Below, piece by piece: positions 1-8,511 of a stretch of 64,000 bases of DNA (position 1 is the stretch's first letter; each line of letters begins with the position of its first letter). The stretch comes from Cellulosimicrobium terreum (GTDB lineage: Bacteria > Actinomycetota > Actinomycetes > Actinomycetales > Cellulomonadaceae). The notes below the pieces were generated by a model. The model saw only the letters and a program-made list of their open reading frames with translations, was not told where the DNA came from and did no database searches. The position numbers and the translations under genes are program-made. The stretch is taken from contig JACYFD010000002.1 in assembly GCA_014803435.1 (NCBI GenBank), positions 248,001 to 312,000 on the forward strand, in the 5' to 3' direction.

Positions 1-2937
1 CGCGCGCAGGAGGATCCGCCACGGCGTGTCGGCCCACCGGTTGAGCTCGATGCTGCGACGTGCGGCCACGACGGCGCGGTCGACGTCCCCGTGGTGCAGG
101 CTAGCGGTCGCGAGGGACTCGGCGGCGCCCGCCGCCTGCAGCGCGTACCGGTCGCGCAGCGGCAGTACCCACTCGGCCGTGCCCTCCTCCGGGAGGAGGT
201 CGCCGCCGTAGGCGTCGAGCGCGACCTGCCAGGCGCCCGCGGCCACCTCCGGCTCGTCGCGCTCGATCCGCTGCGCGCGCGCCAGCCGTTGCTCGAACCT
301 CGCGACGTCGCAGTCGGAGCCGGGCGGGAGCGGGAGCATGTAGCTCTCGCCGTCCCGCCGGACCAGCCCCTCGCCCCGCGGTGCGGCCCGGGGATCCAGC
401 GCCCGCCGCACCGCGGAGACGTTCACGTGCAGGTTGTGCAGCGCGGCACGCAGGTCGAGCTCGCCCCACAGCGCCTCGGCCAGACGTTCGCGGTGGACCG
501 GCCGGCCGGCGTGCATCGACAGGAACCGCAGGGTCCGTCGCGCCCGTGGACGGAGCCGCGACAGGTCGACGGCGCGGCCGTCCACCGCGATGCGGTAGAC
601 GCCGAAGCACTGCACGTCGACCACGCGGTCCAGGACCGCGACGGCGGGCCTCGTCACCTCACCGTCCAGGTTCTCGCCCTCGACGGCGGGCCCGGGCCCG
701 GGTCCGGTGCCGGGCACCGGCACGACGGCCGCCGTCGACCCTTGTGCCGGAACAGGCGCCGGAACGGGCGGCGGCACGAGCGCCGGCACGGGTGACGACG
801 TCACGACGGAGGTCATGCCGACCGTCCGCGCCGTGGACGACGCGAGGGTCAGCAGCTCCTCGCGCTCGGCCGGCTTGCACCCCGCGAGCGCGACGTAGGC
901 GAGCGCCAGCGCGCCCGGCACGTCCGCGGAGCGGGCGACGCTCTCGGCCTGCTCGGCGAGCTCCATCGCGTCGGGCAGGCCCACCTCCACCGCCGCGAGG
1001 GCGAGGTGCGCGCGCGCCCACGCCTCCAGGGTGCCCGCCCCCCGCGCGCGGCACCGCTGGGCGAGGTCCTCCCATTCCTCCGGCGTCGCCCGGCCGTAGC
1101 GCGACTCGGCGATCACCCGCGCGCCGGCGACGATGAGCGCGCTCCAGAGGTCCCCGTCGCGCTCGCACGCCGCGACGACGCGCGCGACGTCGTGCGGGCA
1201 CGCCTCGTCGTCGAACGCGGCGACGACGCCGTGCGTGATGCGGGCCAGCCAGACGCTGCCCCGGCGCTCGGCCTCGGAGTGGATCCGGTCCAGCGACGCA
1301 CCCACCTCGTGCGTCGGGGCGTCCGCCGTGAGCGTCGTCGTGAGGAGCTGGGCCAGGAGCATCATGGTCGTGTCCGCGTCGTCGTCGCTCGCGGCCTCCC
1401 GCAGGAGGTCCCGCGACCGGAGCTGGTCTCCTTGCAGGAGTCGGGCGAGCCCTTCGGCGAGCTCCCGGCCGCGGTTCAGGCCGCGGGACTCGGGCAGGAC
1501 CGCGCCCGGCGAGCGCATCGACGCGGCGACGACGACGTGGAACCACTCGGAGCCCGACCTGGCGTCAGGACCGGCGGACAGGGGGACGGACGACGGGACG
1601 GACGGCGACTGCCCGTAGAGCGCCTCGATGGCGAGCCGGGCGGCGGCGTGCTCGGCCGCGTCGACGTCGTCGCGCCCCGCTGCGGACGCGAGGACCCGCC
1701 GCGCCTCGGTGATCCGACCGTCGGTGAGCAGGTCCTGCAGGTGGGCGAGCAGCACCGTGCCGTCGGCGGCGACGAGGTCCGGGGGGAAGGCCGGTCCCCA
1801 GTCGCGCTCGCCGCGGTCCAGCACCGTGGCCCGGCTCCGCGGGAGCAGCCGGCGCACGGCCTCGACGTCGCGCGCCCGTGCCCGCGCGCGCAGCGCCTCC
1901 GGCACGGCTCCCTCCGACTCGAGGACCTCGGCCGCCCGGGCGTGCATGTCCCGCGACTGCTGGACCGACATCTCGTCCGACACCGCGGTGAGGAGGTGCC
2001 GGCGCAGCACCCGGTGCACGGCGACGCCGTCGTCGTCGACACGGTGCGCGAGGGACGTCGCCCGGACCAGCCGGTGCAGCTGCTCGGTCGAGTCGGTGCG
2101 CCCCAGGAGCCTGTCGCACCGGTCGGCGGTGAGCAGCTCGAGCACGGCCGTGCTGTGCAGGAACCGCTGCAGGTCCACCGGCATCGGCCCCAGCACCTGC
2201 TTCGCCAGGTAGTCCCAGGCGAACCGCTGACGGTGCGCGAGCCGTCGGATGGTGCGGCGGAGCTCCCCGGGGAGGTCGTCGGCGACCGTCCGCTGGAACA
2301 GGTCCAGGGCGACGGCCCACCCGTCGGTGTGCCACGTGAGCGCCGCCGCGTCCTCGTGCTCCAGCGGGATCCCGTAGACGTCCTGGTAGAGGCGTGCGAC
2401 CTCCCACGAACGGAACCGCAGGGCGCTGCCCGTGACGGTCACCGGTGGCGTGGTCTCGGCCCGGCCGAGGTTGAGCGGCAGCGGGTGCCGCGACCCGAGG
2501 AGGACAGTGCCGCGGGGGGACGCGCGCGCGAGGAGCGCGGCGACCTCGTCCTCCAGCGGGGTGCCGATGGCGTGGTGCACGTCGTCGACCACCACGTGGA
2601 GCGGCCGAGGAGGGTCGCGGTCCGCCGGGAGGAGGTCGATGATCGTGCCCGCGGACGAGCCGGCGTGCCGCAGCCGCCCGGACGGGCGCACGACCACCGT
2701 CGGACGGCCGTCGGACCCCGGCGCGGGCCGCTCGCAGCGTGCCCACACGACGTCCCGTCCGGCACGCTCGGCGACCTGCGCGAGGAGCGTCGTCTTCCCG
2801 CTGCCCTGCGGCGCGACGACCAGCGCGCCGTGCACGCCGTCGAGCATCCGCAGGAGCCGGGGCCGGGGCAGACCGGTCGCCCCAGGGAAGGGCAGCCCCC
2901 CGCCCGGCACGTGTCGTCCTGCGACCGCGCTCGCCAT
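1..2937 (-). CDS. STAND-type ATPase regulator with C-terminal winged-helix/BTAD domain (partial)
   Basis: The reading frame is open for 979 codons from ATG 2937 to the window edge, so the C-terminus is missing. Residues 43-50 form a Walker A motif (APQGSGKT), and a Walker B-like stretch (VVVDDVHH) follows near residue 115. A long helical-repeat-like middle follows. From about residue 774 there is an OmpR-like winged helix (LRPRARRTLRFL) running into a bacterial transcriptional activator domain near residue 860. The composition is that of MalT/AfsR-like signal-integrating activators, but the DNA-binding and BTAD part is at the C-terminus, whereas in AfsR it is N-terminal. The target genes are unknown. 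A GGGAG ribosome site lies just upstream of the start, and a 21-bp imperfect palindrome lies 18 bp beyond the start codon. Family assignment is firm and the role is inferred. Confidence 0.85.
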   Translation of the reverse strand, partial: MASAVAGRHVPGGGLPFPGATGLPRPRLLRMLDGVHGALVVAPQGSGKTTLLAQVAERAGRDVVWARCERPAPGSDGRPTVVVRPSGRLRHAGSSAGTIIDLLPADRDPPRPLHVVVDDVHHAIGTPLEDEVAALLARASPRGTVLLGSRHPLPLNLGRAETTPPVTVTGSALRFRSWEVARLYQDVYGIPLEHEDAAALTWHTDGWAVALDLFQRTVADDLPGELRRTIRRLAHRQRFAWDYLAKQVLGPMPVDLQRFLHSTAVLELLTADRCDRLLGRTDSTEQLHRLVRATSLAHRVDDDGVAVHRVLRRHLLTAVSDEMSVQQSRDMHARAAEVLESEGAVPEALRARARARDVEAVRRLLPRSRATVLDRGERDWGPAFPPDLVAADGTVLLAHLQDLLTDGRITEARRVLASAAGRDDVDAAEHAAARLAIEALYGQSPSVPSSVPLSAGPDARSGSEWFHVVVAASMRSPGAVLPESRGLNRGRELAEGLARLLQGDQLRSRDLLREAASDDDADTTMMLLAQLLTTTLTADAPTHEVGASLDRIHSEAERRGSVWLARITHGVVAAFDDEACPHDVARVVAACERDGDLWSALIVAGARVIAESRYGRATPEEWEDLAQRCRARGAGTLEAWARAHLALAAVEVGLPDAMELAEQAESVARSADVPGALALAYVALAGCKPAEREELLTLASSTARTVGMTSVVTSSPVPALVPPPVPAPVPAQGSTAAVVPVPGTGPGPGPAVEGENLDGEVTRPAVAVLDRVVDVQCFGVYRIAVDGRAVDLSRLRPRARRTLRFLSMHAGRPVHRERLAEALWGELDLRAALHNLHVNVSAVRRALDPRAAPRGEGLVRRDGESYMLPLPPGSDCDVARFEQRLARAQRIERDEPEVAAGAWQVALDAYGGDLLPEEGTAEWVLPLRDRYALQAAGAAESLATASLHHGDVDRAVVAARRSIELNRWADTPWRILLRA

Positions 2938-2955
2938 GTACCGCTCCCGTTCGTG

Positions 2956-2976
2956 TCGGATGGTACGTCCGTCCGA
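2956..2976. promoter_or_regulatory. 21-bp imperfect palindrome upstream of the STAND/BTAD regulator
   Basis: The arms TCGGATGG and CCGTCCGA match at 7 of 8 positions around a TACGT centre. The element sits 18 bp upstream of the regulator start and about 80 bp before the divergent aminotransferase. A TAGTAT -10-like hexamer (minus strand, 2981-2976) abuts it. An autoregulatory operator is plausible, but no binding protein is identified. Confidence 0.4.
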
Positions 2977-3054
2977 TACTAGGGAGGTCCGGACCTGGCG
3001 TCGCGGGCGGGCGCGAACATCACCCGGTGGTGCGAGGTGGCATGCTGGGGGATC

Positions 3055-4146
3055 GTGGCCAACCGTTCCCGCGTCCCCCTGCGTCCTGCCGTCGCGGCGC
3101 TGCCCGCCTACGTCCCGGGCGCCCGCGTCGGACCCGGTGCGGCGGCGTTCAAGCTGTCGTCCAACGAGAACCCGTACCCGCCGCTGCCGTCCGTCGTCGC
3201 CGCGATCGCCGACGCCGCCGCCGACGTCAACCGCTACCCCGACATGTACGCGACCGAGCTCCTCGAGGCGCTCGCGGCCGACCTGGGTGTGACGCCCGAG
3301 GAGGTCGTCGTCGGGAACGGGTCCGTGGCCGTCCTGGCGCACGTGCTGCAGGCCGTCGTGGAGCCCGGTGACGAGGTCGTCTACCCGTGGCGCTCGTTCG
3401 AGGCGTACCCGATCGCGGTCGCGGTCTCCGGCGCGGTCGGCGTGCAGGTGCCGCTCCTCGACGGCGCCGAGCACGTGCACGAGCAGGGCCGGCTCGACCT
3501 GCCGGGCATGGCGGCGGCGATCACCGAGCGGACACGCGTCGTGATGGTCTGCACGCCGAACAACCCGACGGGCCCCGCCGTGCACCGTGACGAGCTCGAC
3601 ACGTTCCTCGCCGCGGTCCCCTCGGACGTCCTCGTCCTGCTCGACGAGGCGTACGTGGAGTTCGTCCGCGACCCGCAGGCGCCCGACGGGCGCGCCGTGT
3701 ACGCGAAGCACCCGAACGTCGTCCTGCTGCGCACCTTCTCCAAGGCCTACGGGCTGGCTGGGCTGCGCGTCGGGTTCGCCGTCGCGCGCCCGCGGCTGGC
3801 CGCGGGGATCCGCGCGGTGTCGACGCCGTTCGGCGTCTCGCACGTCGCGCAGCGCGCCGCCGTGGCCTCGCTGGGCGCGTCCGAGGAGCTGCTGGCCCGG
3901 GTCGAGCACCTCGTCGCGGACCGCACCCGACTGGTCGAGGGCCTGCGCGACCAGGGCTGGGAGCTGCCGGAGACCCAGGCGAACTTCGTCTGGTTCGAGC
4001 TCGGCGACCGGACGGTGCAGCGCGCCGAGGAGGCCCGCGCGGCCGGCGCGATCGTGCGCCCGTTCGCGGGGGAGGGCCTGCGCGTGAGCGTCGGCGAGCC
4101 GGAGGCGACGGACCTGTTCCTGCGCGTCAGCGCGACCTGGCTGTAG
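3055..4146 (+). CDS. pat: Aromatic amino acid aminotransferase, Pat/HisC2 type
   Basis: This is a 363-residue class I/II PLP-dependent aminotransferase. The N-terminus has the SSNENPYPPLPSV motif and NRYPD, and the PLP-binding lysine is K230 in the TFSKAYGLAGLR motif. The order and wording of motifs (WRSFEAYP, DEAYVEF, QANFVWFELG) resemble actinobacterial Pat, which transaminates phenylpyruvate and other aromatic 2-oxoacids. Histidinol-phosphate aminotransferase (HisC) is the closest alternative and automated pipelines often use that name. No other his genes are adjacent. I chose GTG 3055; an in-frame GTG at 3037 would add six residues. The gene precedes a 2-oxoacid dehydrogenase operon, which fits amino-acid-derived oxoacids, although no shared transcription is evident. 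Confidence 0.82.
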   Translation: MANRSRVPLRPAVAALPAYVPGARVGPGAAAFKLSSNENPYPPLPSVVAAIADAAADVNRYPDMYATELLEALAADLGVTPEEVVVGNGSVAVLAHVLQAVVEPGDEVVYPWRSFEAYPIAVAVSGAVGVQVPLLDGAEHVHEQGRLDLPGMAAAITERTRVVMVCTPNNPTGPAVHRDELDTFLAAVPSDVLVLLDEAYVEFVRDPQAPDGRAVYAKHPNVVLLRTFSKAYGLAGLRVGFAVARPRLAAGIRAVSTPFGVSHVAQRAAVASLGASEELLARVEHLVADRTRLVEGLRDQGWELPETQANFVWFELGDRTVQRAEEARAAGAIVRPFAGEGLRVSVGEPEATDLFLRVSATWL

Positions 4147-4221
4147 GCCCGCCCTCGTCCCGGCGGGTCGTGCCCGGCGCTCCGGTTGCCCGCGGTTCGG
4201 TGCAGGAGAACACTCGGCCCC

Positions 4222-4488
4222 ATGGACGACACGGGATACGACCAGTTCGTCGAGGACAACGGCTGGCTCTTCGGCGGGGTGGCCGTCGTGCTGTACCTGG
4301 CGGTCGCGATCGTCTTCCTCGTGGCCTACATCCGGATCATCCAGAAGGCCGGCTACTCGGGCTGGTGGATCCTCGTCGGGCTGGTGCCGATCCTCAACGT
4401 CGTGATGTTCCTCGTGTTCGCGTTCTCCCGCTGGCCGGTGCTGCGCGAGCGTGACGCGCTGCGGTCCGGCGGGGTGTACCCGCGCTAA
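4222..4488 (+). CDS. Small two-helix membrane protein (DUF5684-like)
   Basis: This is an 88-residue protein with a short acidic N-terminus, a hydrophobic helix at about residues 14-34, the motif KAGYSGWW, and a second helix with PILNVVMFLVFAF ending in a basic tail. The pattern of a lysine-alanine-glycine turn followed by GW and PxxN is typical of small uncharacterised actinobacterial membrane proteins annotated as DUF5684 or DUF805-like. The start is ATG 4222, with AGGAGA 13 bases upstream. Function is unknown. A hairpin followed by TTTT just after the stop may terminate it. Confidence 0.7.
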   Translation: MDDTGYDQFVEDNGWLFGGVAVVLYLAVAIVFLVAYIRIIQKAGYSGWWILVGLVPILNVVMFLVFAFSRWPVLRERDALRSGGVYPR

Positions 4489-4501
4489 GGGTCGACACGG
4501 G

Positions 4502-4528
4502 GGCCGCGAGCCGCGGCCGAGGCGTTTT
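4502..4528 (+). terminator. Candidate intrinsic terminator after the small membrane protein gene
   Basis: The arms GGCCGC and GCGGCC with a 5-nt loop (4502-4518) are followed by a short TTTT run at 4525-4528. This is one of the few hairpins in the window with a T-run. Confidence 0.5.
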
Positions 4529-4543
4529 GGAGGTTCCCTCCAA
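4527..4543. promoter_or_regulatory. 17-bp perfect palindrome upstream of the oxoacid dehydrogenase operon
   Basis: TTGGAGG and CCTCCAA flank a TTC centre. The element lies 40 bp before the CTACG array and about 170 bp before the E1 alpha start. It could be a second operator or part of the terminator stem-loop region; nothing in the sequence decides. Confidence 0.35.
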
Positions 4544-4584
4544 CGGTCCGGCGCAGACGTTGGGCGACATGCGGGCAGCGCAAC

Positions 4585-4628
4585 CTACGGTGGCGTAGCC
4601 TACGCTTGCGTAGGCTACGGAGACGTAG
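4585..4628. promoter_or_regulatory. Three tandem CTACG-N4-CGTAG palindromes, 15-bp period
   Basis: Three 14-bp palindromes, each CTACG-N4-CGTAG, start at 4585, 4600 and 4615 with a single spacer base between them. The spacers are GTGG, CTTG and GAGA, so only the half-sites are conserved. The array lies 84-127 bp upstream of the E1 alpha start. Short palindromes repeated at near-helical spacing on one face suggest cooperative binding of a dimeric repressor, perhaps TetR-type. The regulator is not encoded next to it. Confidence 0.65.
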
Positions 4629-4711
4629 GTTATGACGGCGCCCGCCCGGCGGGCGCTCCCTGCCCCCGAGCGCTCCCGCCGCCAGGCGGGTACGCACCGA
4701 AGGAGAATCGC

Positions 4712-5893
4712 GTGACGGAGAACGACGCGAGGGACGAAGCGAGCACGCCCCCCGACCTCCCGGACCTCGCCGGTGGCCCCGACGACGCCCCGCTCATCCA
4801 GCTGGTGACTCCCGCGGGCGCCCGGGTCACGACCCCGGAGACCGACCCGTACCGCGCGCGCGTCGCCCACCTCGGCGCTGACGACCTGCGCGCCCTCTAC
4901 CGCGACATGGTGCTCACCCGCCGGTTCGACGACGAGGCGACGTCGCTCCAGCGTCAGGGCGAGCTCGGGCTCTTCGCGCAGTCGAAGGGCCAGGAGGCAG
5001 CGCAGATCGGGTCGGGCCGCGCCCTCGCGGCCCAGGACTACGTCTTCCCCTCCTACCGTGAGCACGGGCTGTCGCACGTGCGGGACATCGACGTCGTCGA
5101 CCGCCTGCGCCTGTACCGCGGCGTCGACCACGGCGGCTGGGACACCACGGTGCACAACGTGCACCTCTACACGCTCGTCATCGGGTCGCACGTGCTGCAC
5201 GCCACCGGCTACGCGATGGGCGTCCAGCGCGACGGCCTCGTCGGGACCGGCGACGCGGAGCGCGACACGGCCGTCGTCGCGTACTTCGGCGACGGCGCGA
5301 CGTCGCAGGGCGACGTGAGCGAGGCGCTCGTGTTCGCCGCCGTGAACAACGCGCCCGTCGTGTTCTTCTGCCAGAACAACCAGTGGGCGATCTCCGAGCC
5401 GACGACGAAGCAGACCCGGGTGCCGCTCTACCGCCGCGGCGACGGGTTCGGCATCCCGAGCGTGCGGGTCGACGGCAACGACGTCCTCGCCTGCTACGCG
5501 GTCGCCGCGGAGGCGCTCGAGCGGGCGCGCACCGGCGGCGGCCCGACGTTCGTCGAGGCCTTCACCTACCGCATGGGGGCGCACACCACGTCGGACGACC
5601 CGACGCGCTACCGCTCGCGCGCGCAGGAGGAGTACTGGCGCCGGCGCGACCCGATCGACCGGCTCGAGGCGCTGCTGCGCGCGGAGGGCACGTGGGACGA
5701 CGCCTTCGCGGCCGACGTCGCGGCAGAGGCCGACGCCCTCGGGGAGCGCCTGCGCACCGAGACGCGCGCGCTGGCCGCACCACCGTCGTCGAGCATGTTC
5801 GAGCACGTCTACGCGTCGCCGCACTCCGTCGTCGAGGCCGAGAAGGCGTGGTTCGAGGAGTACGAGCGGTCGTTCGAGGAGAGTGCACGATGA
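4712..5893 (+). CDS. 2-oxoacid dehydrogenase E1 component, alpha subunit
   Basis: This 393-residue thiamine-diphosphate enzyme subunit decarboxylates a 2-oxoacid and, with E1 beta, transfers the acyl group to the E2 lipoyl arm. The ThDP motif begins at GDGATSQGD (G193, D194) and ends with N222-N223 in CQNNQWAIS. SREEHG-like substrate-loop residues are present (SYREHG). The start is GTG 4712 with AGGAGA 5 bases upstream. The C-terminus overlaps the next gene by ATGA. The oxoacid could be pyruvate or branched-chain; sequence alone does not settle which, and no E3 is nearby. Expression is probably set through the palindrome array upstream. Confidence 0.9.
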   Translation: MTENDARDEASTPPDLPDLAGGPDDAPLIQLVTPAGARVTTPETDPYRARVAHLGADDLRALYRDMVLTRRFDDEATSLQRQGELGLFAQSKGQEAAQIGSGRALAAQDYVFPSYREHGLSHVRDIDVVDRLRLYRGVDHGGWDTTVHNVHLYTLVIGSHVLHATGYAMGVQRDGLVGTGDAERDTAVVAYFGDGATSQGDVSEALVFAAVNNAPVVFFCQNNQWAISEPTTKQTRVPLYRRGDGFGIPSVRVDGNDVLACYAVAAEALERARTGGGPTFVEAFTYRMGAHTTSDDPTRYRSRAQEEYWRRRDPIDRLEALLRAEGTWDDAFAADVAAEADALGERLRTETRALAAPPSSSMFEHVYASPHSVVEAEKAWFEEYERSFEESAR

Positions 5894-6891
5894 CGGACAA
5901 CCCCGGGGTCAAGAACCTCACGCTCGCGCGCGCGATCAACGAGGGCCTGCGCAAGTCGCTCGAGGGCGACCCGAAGGTCCTGCTCATGGGCGAGGACATC
6001 GGCGCCCTCGGTGGGGTCTTCCGGGTGACCGACGGCCTGCAGAAGGACTTCGGCGAGGACCGGGTCGTCGACACCCCGCTCGCCGAGTCCGGCATCCTCG
6101 GGACCGCGATCGGTCTCGCGCTGCGCGGCTACCGCCCCGTGTGCGAGATCCAGTTCGACGGGTTCATCTTCCCGGCGTTCGACCAGATCACGACCCAGCT
6201 GTCGAAGATGCACTCGCGATCCGGCGGTCGCGTGCAGGTGCCGGTCGTGATCCGGGTGCCGTACGGCGGCGGGATCGGCGCGGTCGAGCACCACAGCGAG
6301 AGCCCGGAGGCGCTGTTCGCGCACACCGCGGGCCTGCGCGTGGTCTCGCCGTCGACGCCGCAGGACGCGTTCACGATGATCCGCGAGGCGATCGCCTCCC
6401 CCGACCCGGTGCTCTTCTTCGAGCCGAAGGGCCGGTACTGGGAGAAGGGCCAGGTCGACCTGGCGGGTCCCGGCGAAGGGCCGCGGATCCTCGACCGGGC
6501 ACGCGTGCTGCGCGCCGGCACCGACCTGACGCTCGTCGCGTACGGGCCGACGGTCGCGACCGCGCTGCGGGCCGCCGAGGCCGCGGCGCAGGAGGGTCGC
6601 AGCGTCGAGGTCGTCGACCTGCGTGCCATCTCGCCGCTCGACACCGCGACGGTCGTCGAGTCCGTCCGGCGGACGGGCCGCTGCGTCGTCGTGCACGAGG
6701 CGCCGACGTACCTGGGCTCGGGTGCCGAGGTCGCGGCGCGCGTGACCGAGGAGTGCTTCTACTCGCTCGAGGCTCCTGTGCTGCGCGTCGGCGGGTTCCA
6801 CACCCCGTACCCCGTGGCCAAGATCGAGCACGACTACCTGCCGAGCCTCGACCGCGTGCTCGACGCCGTCGACCGCGCGTTCGCGTTCTGA
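5890..6891 (+). CDS. 2-oxoacid dehydrogenase E1 component, beta subunit
   Basis: This 333-residue transketolase-like beta subunit forms the alpha2-beta2 E1 with the preceding product. Visible family features are LLMGEDIGALGGVFRVT near the N-terminus, FDQITTQLSKMH, RVPYGGGIG followed by HHSES (the loop holding the active-site histidine), and a C-terminal transketolase domain with VVEVVDLR-type motifs. The start ATG overlaps the E1 alpha stop as ATGA, which indicates translational coupling. A 25-base gap separates it from E2. Confidence 0.92.
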   Translation: MTDNPGVKNLTLARAINEGLRKSLEGDPKVLLMGEDIGALGGVFRVTDGLQKDFGEDRVVDTPLAESGILGTAIGLALRGYRPVCEIQFDGFIFPAFDQITTQLSKMHSRSGGRVQVPVVIRVPYGGGIGAVEHHSESPEALFAHTAGLRVVSPSTPQDAFTMIREAIASPDPVLFFEPKGRYWEKGQVDLAGPGEGPRILDRARVLRAGTDLTLVAYGPTVATALRAAEAAAQEGRSVEVVDLRAISPLDTATVVESVRRTGRCVVVHEAPTYLGSGAEVAARVTEECFYSLEAPVLRVGGFHTPYPVAKIEHDYLPSLDRVLDAVDRAFAF

Positions 6892-6916
6892 CGCGACCAC
6901 CAGGAGGATCCCGCAC

Positions 6917-8353
6917 GTGCCCACCTTCGAGAAGTTCAACCTCCCCGACGCCGGTGAGGGTCTCACCGAGGCCGAGATCGTGCACTGGCACGTCGCGGTC
7001 GGCGACCGCGTCACCGTGAACCAGACGATCGTCGAGATCGAGACCGCGAAGTCGCTCGTCGAGCTGCCCTCGCCGTACACCGGCGTGGTCAGCGAGATCC
7101 TCGCCGCCGAGGGCGTGACGGTCGAGGTCGGCGTGCCGATCGTCGTCGTCGACACGGACCCGGACGGTGCCGCCCCCGCCGCACCCGCCGCCCCCGACAG
7201 CGCGGCCACGGACCTGTCAGCACCCCAGGGGTCCGGGGACCGGCCGGTCGCTGACAGCTCGGAGAAGGCAGCCGGGGCAGAGACGGGGTCGGGTTCGGTG
7301 CTCGTCGGGTACGGGACGGTCGAGCCGGGCTCGGCGCGTCGCCGCCGCCGCGCTGCGGAGGTGAGCACCCCCGACCTGTCAGCACCCCAGGGGTCCGGGA
7401 CCCCCTCCAGCGCTGACAGCCCGCCGGCCGCCGTCGTGCACGCGCACCTGCCCGTGCTCGCCAAGCCGCCGGTGCGCAAGCTCGCGAAGGACCTCGGCGT
7501 CGATCTCACGAGCGTCGCCGGGACGGGCCCGGGCGGGATCGTCACGCGCGAGGACGTCGTCGCCCACGTCGAGCAGGCGAAGGCCCAGCCGCTCGCGACC
7601 TACGCGGCCGACGACCAGCCGTGGCTCGCCTCCGGCACCGTCACGCCCGGCGGCCGCCAGACCCGTGTGCCCGTGAAGTCCGTCCGCAAGCGCACCGCGG
7701 AGGCGATGGTCGCGAGCGCGTTCACCGCGCCGCACGTCACGGTGTTCCGGACGGTCGACGTCACGCGGACCATGAAGCTCGTGCACACGCTGCGCGAGGA
7801 CCGCGAGTTCGCGGACGTGCGGGTCACGCCGCTGCTCGTCACCGCCAAGGCGATGCTCCTGGCCGTGCGTCGCCACCCCGAGATCAACGCGAGCTGGGAC
7901 GACGCCGCGCAGGAGATCGTCTACAAGCACTACGTGAACCTGGGGATCGCGGCCGCGACGCCGCGCGGGCTCGTCGTGCCGAACATCAAGGACGCGCACC
8001 GCCTCGACCTGCTCGGCCTCGCCGGGGAGATCGCCGACCTCACGGGGACCGCGCGGGCGGGCCGGACGTCGCCGTCCGACATGTCCGACGGCACCATCAC
8101 GATCACGAACGTCGGGGTCTTCGGCATCGACACCGGTACCCCGATCCTCAACCCGGGCGAGGCGGCGATCCTCGCGTTCGGCGCGATCCGTGAGCAGCCC
8201 TGGGTGCACAAGGGCAAGATCAAGAAGCGCTGGGTCACGCAGCTCGCGCTGAGCTTCGACCACCGGCTCGTGGACGGCGAGCTCGGGTCGCGCTTCCTGT
8301 CCGACGTCGCGCGCGTCCTCGAGGACCCCGCGCGCGGCCTCGTCTGGGGCTGA
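6917..8353 (+). CDS. 2-oxoacid dehydrogenase E2, lipoyl acyltransferase
   Basis: This 478-residue protein has a lipoyl domain (residues 1-80, lipoyl-lysine K45 in ETAKS), a linker, a peripheral-subunit-binding domain at about residues 181-215 (RKLAKDLGVDL) and a catalytic acyltransferase domain ending with the DHRLVDG motif (H449, D453). It accepts the acyl group from E1 and passes it to CoA. The start is GTG 6917 after AGGAGG. The linker contains two copies of the 17-codon palindromic module (residues 99-115 and 153-169), one between the lipoyl and binding domains and one just before the binding domain. Both are in frame, so the protein is predicted to be intact with a lengthened flexible arm. 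Confidence 0.92.
   Translation: MPTFEKFNLPDAGEGLTEAEIVHWHVAVGDRVTVNQTIVEIETAKSLVELPSPYTGVVSEILAAEGVTVEVGVPIVVVDTDPDGAAPAAPAAPDSAATDLSAPQGSGDRPVADSSEKAAGAETGSGSVLVGYGTVEPGSARRRRRAAEVSTPDLSAPQGSGTPSSADSPPAAVVHAHLPVLAKPPVRKLAKDLGVDLTSVAGTGPGGIVTREDVVAHVEQAKAQPLATYAADDQPWLASGTVTPGGRQTRVPVKSVRKRTAEAMVASAFTAPHVTVFRTVDVTRTMKLVHTLREDREFADVRVTPLLVTAKAMLLAVRRHPEINASWDDAAQEIVYKHYVNLGIAAATPRGLVVPNIKDAHRLDLLGLAGEIADLTGTARAGRTSPSDMSDGTITITNVGVFGIDTGTPILNPGEAAILAFGAIREQPWVHKGKIKKRWVTQLALSFDHRLVDGELGSRFLSDVARVLEDPARGLVWG
7214..7257 (+). repeat. In-frame 44-bp palindromic element, copy A (in E2)
   Basis: The element has CTGTCAGC and GCTGACAG ends with a 28-nt core containing CCCCAGGGG and a GGTCC/GGACC inner hairpin. 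It is read in frame as residues 99-115 of E2, DLSAPQGSGDRPVADSS, between the lipoyl and subunit-binding domains. Confidence 0.9.
7376..7419 (+). repeat. In-frame 44-bp palindromic element, copy B (in E2)
   Basis: The ends and length are the same as copy A, and the first 14 core bases are identical. It encodes DLSAPQGSGTPSSADSP at residues 153-169 of E2, just before the subunit-binding domain. Two copies in one linker suggest either repeated insertion or local duplication. Confidence 0.9.
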
Positions 8354-8363
8354 GCGCAGGGCC

Positions 8364-8383
8364 GCGGACCTGGCTCCGTCCGC
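8364..8383 (+). terminator. Hairpin after the E2 gene
   Basis: GCGGAC and GTCCGC flank an 8-nt loop, starting 11 bases after the E2 stop. No T-run follows, so this is only a weak terminator candidate. Confidence 0.3.
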
Positions 8384-8420
8384 TCTCTCACAAGGGGGGG
8401 CGCACGGGTGTGCGGAAGAC

Positions 8421-8474
8421 CTCACACGGGGTTTACGACCCGCGCGGGGAGGTGAAACACGGTTTTCCTAGCGT
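8421..8474 (+). promoter_or_regulatory. Candidate nitrate-transporter promoter with degenerate GlnR box
   Basis: GAAAC at 8454-8458 lies exactly 10 bases upstream of a TAGCGT -10 hexamer (8469-8474), the same arrangement as at nirB. The three other half-sites expected at 11-bp steps (8443, 8432, 8421) are poor matches: CGCGG, TTTAC and CTCAC. The promoter is credible; GlnR control is inferred mainly from the parallel with nirB. Confidence 0.4.
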
Positions 8475-8511
8475 CCTGGTTACTGACCGGGACCTGCTTC
8501 TAGGAGACGCC

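Noticed and set aside
1006-2982. Long plus-strand reading frame of 658 codons opposite the STAND regulator
   Set aside because: It is antisense to a gene with clear Walker and BTAD motifs and has Arg/Gly/Ala-biased shadow composition typical of GC-rich DNA.
4585-4628. CRISPR-like array
   Set aside because: Units are 15 bp with single-base spacing and conserved half-sites only; there are no spacers or cas genes.
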